In this document: positions 6,441 to 10,191 of the stretch, one piece after another
How the letters are laid out: every line of letters starts with the position of its first letter
Numbering within the stretch: position 1 is the first letter of the stretch
Source of the DNA: Clostridiales bacterium
GTDB taxonomy: Bacteria > Bacillota > Clostridia > Christensenellales > Aristaeellaceae
NCBI GenBank assembly: GCA_019420065.1
Contig: JAHZHX010000069.1
Span: 1-10,191, forward strand
Direction of reading: 5' to 3'
DNA: 10,191 bases
Notes under the pieces: model-generated
Told to the model about the DNA's origin: nothing
What the model saw: only the letters and a program-made list of their open reading frames with translations
Database searches by the model: none
Translations under genes and position numbers: made by a program

Positions 6441-6483
6441 AAGACGATGCGGGAGGCAGTTTCATTCCCCGCATCGTCTTTTT
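6441..6483. terminator. Terminator between the convergent XpaC-like and fucosidase genes
   Basis: AAGACGATGCGGG (6441-6453) pairs perfectly over 13 bp with CCCGCATCGTCTT (6468-6480) around a 14-base loop. On the + strand the stem ends in TT and is followed by TTTG, so the T-run is five long. It lies 17 bases after the XpaC-like stop and 17 bases from the end of the fucosidase gene. It probably also serves the - strand, where the T-run is weaker. Confidence 0.85.
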
Positions 6484-6499
6484 GTTACAAATTTTTTCC

Positions 6500-7783
6500 T
6501 TAACGGATGGCCCGCAGCACGGTATCCGTTTCATCCGGCGGCACGGGATCCTCGCCCAGACCAACAAACGTCAGCTCCGGATAGTTGCCGGTAATCCAGT
6601 TTTGCGCAAGCTTCACCTGCGCGCCGCTGTGCAAAAGCGTAACGCGGGTCCGCGCATCCGCGCCATACAAAGGCACATAGCCAATGGGCATATCAAAAAT
6701 ATGGTAATACAGCGCGCCGTGGCCCGCGGTGATGCGGCCGTATTCCGGCTTATCCAGCGGCGCGGGGCCGCAGCCGTAAATGCTTTCGCCGTTTTTGCGC
6801 ATCCACGCGCCCACCTGCCGCAAAATCTCCGCCTGCTTTTCCGGGATCGCGCCGCGCGCGTCCGGCCCGACATTGAGCAGCAGATTGCCGCCCTTGCTGA
6901 CGCATTCGACCAGCTTGCGCACGATCATCCCTGCAGGCTTATAAAAGCGGTCGGTCTCGCAGTACCCCCAGTGATTATTGATTGTCACGCAGGCCTCCCA
7001 CATCACCGGGCGGCCCAGCGCGTCACGAATGCCCTCCGGCGGCACGATCTGTTCCGGGCTGACAAAATCACCCGCGGTTTCCTGCGGATCGGCCGTCGCC
7101 AGAGAGCCAAAGCCCTCGCCGCTGACCTCCAATCGGTTATCCAAAATGGCCTCCGGCTGTAAAGCGCGCACCATCCGCGCCAGCTCCTGCGCCCGCCAGC
7201 GGGACGCGCGCATATCGTCATAGGAAAAATCAAACCAGAAAATATCAATTTTCCCGTAATCCTCGCACAGCTCGCGCACTTGGGCATGCATATAGTCCAG
7301 GTAGCGGTCAAAATCACGCCCTTCGTCGCTTACCCGACCGCGATCGGGATGGTGACGGTCGTCCGCGTGCGGGTAGTCCGGATGATGCCAGTCCAGCAGC
7401 GAATAGTACAGCCCTACCCGCAGACCTTCGGCGCGGAACGCCTCCACGAACTCGCGCACCGCGTCGCGGCCAAAGGGCGTGTTGGTCGATTTGAAATCGG
7501 TATACCGGCTGTCAAACAGGCAAAAGCCGTCGTGATGCTTGGCGGTCAGCACGGCATATTTTATTCCCGCCTCCCGCGCCAGGCGCGCCCAGGCGCGCGC
7601 GTCAAAATCCTGCGCGGCAAACGAATTGAAAAACGGCAAATACTCGCTTTCCGGCATGCGTTCGTTGGAGCGCACCCACTCGCCGCGCGCGGGCAGGGCA
7701 TACAGTCCCCAGTGAATAAACATGCCAAACCGCGCCTCGCGAAACCATTCGATGCGTTTGAGATGCGCCTTTCGGTCAAACAT
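6500..7783 (-). CDS. Alpha-L-fucosidase, GH29 family (427 aa, cytoplasmic)
   Basis: This is a glycoside hydrolase that removes L-fucose from glycans with retention of configuration. The catalytic (beta/alpha)8 domain is marked by FGMFIHWGLYALPARGEW (residues 19-36), the substrate-site TAKHHDGFCLF (80-90), GLYYSLLDWHHPDYPH (124-139), IDIFWFDFSYDD (179-190) with D185 in the usual nucleophile position, MWEACVTINNHWGYC (261-275), and SKGGNLLLNVGPDARG (296-311). The last 70 or so residues form a beta-rich C-terminal domain. The ATG at 7783 is chosen because AAGGAGG lies eight bases upstream and the TATAAT promoter is at 7809-7814; longer starts would precede the transcript. There is no signal peptide, so it should act in the cytoplasm on imported oligosaccharides. 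This fits the sugar-importer ATPase encoded near 9605, though that gene is a separate unit. The general acid/base and the linkage specificity (GH29-A or B) cannot be assigned by eye. Confidence 0.92.
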   Translation of the reverse strand: MFDRKAHLKRIEWFREARFGMFIHWGLYALPARGEWVRSNERMPESEYLPFFNSFAAQDFDARAWARLAREAGIKYAVLTAKHHDGFCLFDSRYTDFKSTNTPFGRDAVREFVEAFRAEGLRVGLYYSLLDWHHPDYPHADDRHHPDRGRVSDEGRDFDRYLDYMHAQVRELCEDYGKIDIFWFDFSYDDMRASRWRAQELARMVRALQPEAILDNRLEVSGEGFGSLATADPQETAGDFVSPEQIVPPEGIRDALGRPVMWEACVTINNHWGYCETDRFYKPAGMIVRKLVECVSKGGNLLLNVGPDARGAIPEKQAEILRQVGAWMRKNGESIYGCGPAPLDKPEYGRITAGHGALYYHIFDMPIGYVPLYGADARTRVTLLHSGAQVKLAQNWITGNYPELTFVGLGEDPVPPDETDTVLRAIR

Positions 7784-7808
7784 GGCTTTCGCCTCCTTCC
7801 GCTCCTTT

Positions 7809-7837
7809 ATTATATCCGCGTTTTCCGCGTGCGTCCA
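7809..7837 (-). promoter_or_regulatory. Promoter of the fucosidase gene
   Basis: On the - strand TATAAT (7814-7809) follows TGGACG (7837-7832) at 17 bases. The -10 is perfect and the -35 matches four of six positions. The transcript would start near 7802, about 20 bases before the ATG, with the GGAGG ribosome site inside that leader. Confidence 0.65.
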
Positions 7838-7859
7838 TCCCGTCCTCATCATTTTCTCA

Positions 7860-7881
7860 TCAAATGTTTATCTTCATTTGA
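7860..7881. promoter_or_regulatory. Inverted repeat in the divergent fucosidase/glycosyltransferase interval
   Basis: TCAAATG (7860-7866) and CATTTGA (7875-7881) form a 7-bp inverted repeat with an eight-base spacer, centre-to-centre distance 15, typical of a dimeric regulator site. It lies just upstream of TATAAA (7893-7898), the likely -10 of the glycosyltransferase, for which no good -35 is visible, and about 25 bases behind the fucosidase -35. It might coordinate both genes. The symmetry is seen; operator function is a guess. Confidence 0.4.
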
Positions 7882-7936
7882 GGTTTGTATGCTATAAACA
7901 GGAGGTATTATTGCCTTTCCGAAGGAGGGAAAAGCT

Positions 7937-9202
7937 TTGCGTATTTCCATGGTGGCAATCGGTTCGATGGGCGACGTGCGCCCCTACATTCTGCTGGGGC
8001 GGGAGCTGTCGCGCCGCGGGCACCAAATCCGTTTGCTGGCCTTTGCGCCCTTTGAAGAGGCGGCGCGCCAGGCCGGTCTGGATTTTCTTCCCCTGCCGGG
8101 CAGCCTTCAGCACTACATGCAGAACCTGATGCGCCCGGGCGGCAACGCCCTGACCTTTCTGCCCGAGCTGGAAAAAGCCATTTCCGGCTGCAAGGACGCG
8201 CTGATGGACACCATCCTGACCGGCAGCCGCGACGCGCAGGCTATCCTGACCACCTTCAGCATGTCGGCGGTATATTCGGTGGCCGAAAAGCTGAGCATTC
8301 CCTGCATCCAGACCTATTATTTTCCGCTTGACCCCAACGAAGAATACCCGCTGCCCGTTTTCCCGCAGCTGCACCTGGGCCGCCGCTATGCCGCCGCCTC
8401 TTATAAGGTCAGCTACCTGGTTATCAACGCTTTCGAGCGCCGTTTGCTGACCTCCTGGCGCGAAAAAGAGGGCGTGGAGCCGCCGCCGCTCAAGCCCGCG
8501 CCGGTCATGTACATCGGCGCGCACCGCATCCCCGTGCTCTACGCCGTCAGCCCGCACCTGCTTGCGCGCCCGGCAGACTGGGACGAGCATATTTATATGA
8601 CCGGTTTTTGGCAGGATACCGAAGCGGAAGGGTTCCAGCCGCGGGAAGAACTGACGCAGTTTCTGAAAAACGGCGACGCGCCGGTATATATCGGCTTTGG
8701 TTCCATGATTTCGGGCGACATGCAGCGCTTTTTTGACAAGGTGGCCGCAGCCGCCAAAGAAACGGGACTGCGCGTGATCCTGGACGGCGGCTGGAGCGCG
8801 GACGAGCTGCCCGCCATGGATTCCCCCTACATTTACCTCAACCGCGGCTATATCAACCATGACTGGCTGTTTCCGCGCGTGCGGGCCGTGGTGCATCATG
8901 GCGGCGCGGGCACAACGGCCTCAGGCCTGCGGGCAGGCAAGCCCACGCTGATTATTCCCTTTGGCGGCGACCAGCCCTTCTGGGGGGATCAGGTTTACCG
9001 CCAGGGCTTGGGGCCGAAGCCCATCAGCCGCACGCTGCTGACCGCCGGACGTTTGGCCGAGGCGCTGCGCGACCTGTGCTGCAACGCGCGCTATGCCGAG
9101 AATGCCGCCCGCATGGGCGAGCTGATCCGCACCGAAAACGGTGTGCAGGCGGCGGCAGACATTGCCGAGCGTGAAATCGCTGAATGGAACAAGGCGGAAT
9201 GA
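7937..9202 (+). CDS. GT1-like (UGT/MGT-type) glycosyltransferase, 421 aa
   Basis: This is a GT-B fold glycosyltransferase that transfers a sugar from a nucleotide donor to a small or lipid acceptor. The N-terminal domain starts with the typical ISMVAIGSMGDVRPYILLGR (residues 3-22; the GDVRP loop of the Glyco_transf_28/UGT family). The C-terminal donor domain has PVYIGFGSM (249-257), a RAVVHHGGAGTTASGLRAGK signature (316-335) and IPFGGDQPFWGDQV (340-353), which bind the nucleotide diphosphate and sugar. Length matches sterol, macrolide and flavonoid UGT relatives of bacteria. Translation starts at TTG 7937, chosen because AAGGAGGG (7922-7929) sits seven bases before it; the next in-frame ATG (7949) is too far from it. 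There is no signal peptide or membrane span, so the enzyme is cytoplasmic or peripheral. The acceptor and donor cannot be deduced. It is transcribed divergently from the fucosidase, which does not by itself imply a shared pathway. Confidence 0.88.
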   Translation: MRISMVAIGSMGDVRPYILLGRELSRRGHQIRLLAFAPFEEAARQAGLDFLPLPGSLQHYMQNLMRPGGNALTFLPELEKAISGCKDALMDTILTGSRDAQAILTTFSMSAVYSVAEKLSIPCIQTYYFPLDPNEEYPLPVFPQLHLGRRYAAASYKVSYLVINAFERRLLTSWREKEGVEPPPLKPAPVMYIGAHRIPVLYAVSPHLLARPADWDEHIYMTGFWQDTEAEGFQPREELTQFLKNGDAPVYIGFGSMISGDMQRFFDKVAAAAKETGLRVILDGGWSADELPAMDSPYIYLNRGYINHDWLFPRVRAVVHHGGAGTTASGLRAGKPTLIIPFGGDQPFWGDQVYRQGLGPKPISRTLLTAGRLAEALRDLCCNARYAENAARMGELIRTENGVQAAADIAEREIAEWNKAE

Positions 9203-9210
9203 ACGCGGAG

Positions 9211-9533
9211 GAGGGGGGCGTTTCTTTCTTTGTGTCAAAGAAAGAAACAAAGAAACCAGTTTTGGCGTTTAAAGTTAGATATGGAAATGACGGCGGCGTC
9301 GATTTCATCAACGCGCAACAGCCAGCGAAGCAGGGGGAGCATTCGCAACGCGAATGCAAAAGCGGCGCAGCCGCGGCCGGTGAAACGGGCGAATCAGAGA
9401 ATGCTTGCATGCTCCGGGGGCGACCGTAAACCGGCATTCCCCCTGCCGTCAAGCATGTAAACCCGCCCCACGACCGATTGGTTTTCGGGTGGGTTTTAGG
9501 GAGGGGCTTTGGCCTCCAAAGCCGCCTTCCTAA
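9211..9533. repeat. Palindrome-rich non-coding block, possible MITE/REP-like dispersed element
   Basis: Between the glycosyltransferase stop and the ATPase terminator there are about 330 bases with no credible gene but many hairpins. The left end is GTTTCTTTCTTTG-TGT-CAAAGAAAGAAAC (9220-9248, 13 perfect bp), with the core repeated as AAAGAAAC at 9249-9256. Inside are GCATTCG/CGAATGC (9339-9357), GCGGC/GCCGC (9362-9374), an imperfect long stem with CATGCT/AGCATG and GGGGG/CCCCC (9408-9457), and AAACCCGCCC/GGGTGGGTTT (9459-9496). The right end is a 17-bp stem with one bulge (9496-9533, core GGCTTTGG-CCT-CCAAAGCC). Open frames across it are low-complexity and overlap real genes. Dense palindromes with hairpins at both ends and no protein suggest a mobile or dispersed repeat. 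The boundaries are approximate, and the claim needs copies elsewhere in the genome. Confidence 0.55.
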
Positions 9534-9555
9534 CGTTCCTTCCACAAATGAACGC

Positions 9556-9598
9556 AAAAAGCGGTACGCCGACAGCTGTCAGCGTACCGCCTGTTTTT
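9556..9598. terminator. Bidirectional intrinsic terminator
   Basis: GCGGTACGC (9561-9569) pairs with GCGTACCGC (9582-9590). The interior holds the self-complementary GACAGCTGTC, so the stem extends almost to its centre. On the - strand the stem is followed by TTTTT (complement of 9556-9560), stopping the sugar-transport ATPase transcript that ends at 9605. On the + strand CTG plus TTTTT (9594-9598) follows, so it can also stop transcription from the glycosyltransferase side. Confidence 0.88.
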
Positions 9599-9604
9599 AT
9601 ATAC

Positions 9605-10191
9605 TTAGCGAGTAAGAATGGTCTCCTCGGTCTCCTTGTCGAAGAAGTGCAGGTGCGTGGTATCCAGCGCGACCTCGATATCATCGCCCGTGCGGGTCTT
9701 GGTGCGGGGATCAACGCGGGCAATTACGCTCTCTTCCTTGCCGGAGGTCTTGAAGTACAGGTAGGTCTCGGAGCCCATCAGCTCGGTCACTTCTACATGC
9801 ACCTTGATCTTGGCGTTGGCGTTGGCGGCCACGAATTCCTCCGCGTCGTCAATGTTCTCGGGACGGATGCCCATCACGACTTCTTTGCCGATGTAGCTCT
9901 CATCCTTGAACTTGGCGATCTTTTCCTTGGGAACCAGGATCTTGTTGTCGCCAAACACCGCGTACACGCCGCCGTTTTCCTTGACGAGCTTAACGTCGAA
10001 GAAGTTCATCTGCGGGGAGCCGATGAAGCCGGCCACGAACTTGTTGGCGGGATAGTCATAGTTGTTCTGGGGGGTATCCACCTGCTGGATGAAGCCGTCC
10101 TTCATGATAACGATGCGGGAGCCCATGGTCATGGCCTCGGTCTGGTCATGGGTAACGTAGATGAAGGTGGTCTGCAGGCGCTGATGCAGCT
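9605..10191 (-). CDS. Sugar ABC transporter ATP-binding protein, MsmK/UgpC type, C-terminal part (5' end outside window)
   Basis: This is the C-terminal 194 residues of an ABC-type carbohydrate importer ATPase; the Walker A, signature and Walker B motifs lie beyond the window edge. The visible part opens with LQTTFIYVTHDQTEAMTMGS, which contains the H-loop histidine of the nucleotide-binding domain. Then comes the family-typical GFIQQVDTPQNNYDYPANKFVAGFIGSP linker region (in two stretches: the Q-V-D-T-P turn and VAGFIGSP). The regulatory TOBE-type beta domain follows, with VVMGIRPENI and VTELMGSETYLYFK. It ends in THLHFFDKETEETI, as in MsmK, UgpC and MalK relatives of about 370 residues. Such ATPases often energise several different sugar importers. 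It lies at the cytoplasmic face of the membrane with two permeases that are not in this window. A GH29 fucosidase nearby on the same strand fits oligosaccharide uptake, but a strong terminator and two other features separate them. The exact orthologue name cannot be settled. Confidence 0.92.
   Translation of the reverse strand, partial: LHQRLQTTFIYVTHDQTEAMTMGSRIVIMKDGFIQQVDTPQNNYDYPANKFVAGFIGSPQMNFFDVKLVKENGGVYAVFGDNKILVPKEKIAKFKDESYIGKEVVMGIRPENIDDAEEFVAANANAKIKVHVEVTELMGSETYLYFKTSGKEESVIARVDPRTKTRTGDDIEVALDTTHLHFFDKETEETILTR

Noticed and set aside
6482..7162. 226-codon open frame on the + strand opposite the fucosidase
   Set aside because: It begins inside the terminator region and runs antisense to well-conserved GH29 motifs; no independent evidence.
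7911..8129. Possible short reading frame from TTG 7911 behind AGGAGGT (7900-7906)
   Set aside because: It would overlap most of the glycosyltransferase 5' end out of frame and gives a Cys/Trp/Arg-rich peptide; a leader peptide is possible but unsupported.
7892..8899. 335-codon open frame on the - strand opposite the glycosyltransferase
   Set aside because: Antisense to clear GT1 signature motifs; its translation is His/Arg/Gly-rich without recognisable domains.
9024..9557. 177-codon open frame on the - strand across the palindrome-rich block
   Set aside because: It overlaps the 3' end of the glycosyltransferase and consists of translated hairpins; better explained as a repeat element.

Overview
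The window reads as a piece of chromosome from a GC-rich Clostridia-type Firmicute, probably a gut anaerobe. The basis is strong AGGAGG-type ribosome binding sites, TATAAT-type promoters, a clostridial FeoB with its small Cys-rich partner, a BIG2/SH3b surface protein, and a GH29 fucosidase near an MsmK/UgpC-type sugar ABC ATPase. The genus cannot be fixed from this sequence. No tRNA, rRNA, CRISPR array, transposase or phage gene was seen.

Left region (1-1594, + strand): the C-terminal part of the ferrous iron transporter FeoB, a 57-residue FeoB-associated Cys-rich membrane protein, a clear intrinsic terminator, a small heavy-metal-associated (HMA) domain protein, and a TetR-family ligand-binding domain with no DNA-binding domain. 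Positions 1595-1938 hold no gene but are packed with consecutive hairpins, bounded by two near-identical copies of one GC-rich terminator stem.

Centre (1939-6480): a 1032-residue secreted protein on the - strand (signal peptide, acidic Pro/Asp linker, seven BIG2 Ig-like repeats, Thr-Pro linkers, four SH3b repeats) diverges from a 381-residue protein whose C-terminus resembles the XpaC family. Each has its own recognisable promoter, and the XpaC-like gene ends in a strong terminator shared with the next, convergent gene.

Right region (6500-10191): a cytoplasmic GH29 alpha-L-fucosidase (- strand) and a GT1-like glycosyltransferase (+ strand) diverge from a 153-base regulatory interval. A 320-base non-coding block rich in palindromes follows, resembling a dispersed MITE/REP-like element. 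Then come a bidirectional terminator and the C-terminal half of an MsmK/UgpC-type ATPase (- strand) running off the window. The fucosidase and the ATPase together suggest import and intracellular breakdown of fucosylated glycans, but they are separate transcription units here.

The two structured intergenic blocks (1632-1933 and about 9211-9533) are the least explained parts of the window. The protein-coding genes all fall in recognisable families, and I see no clear new multi-gene system.
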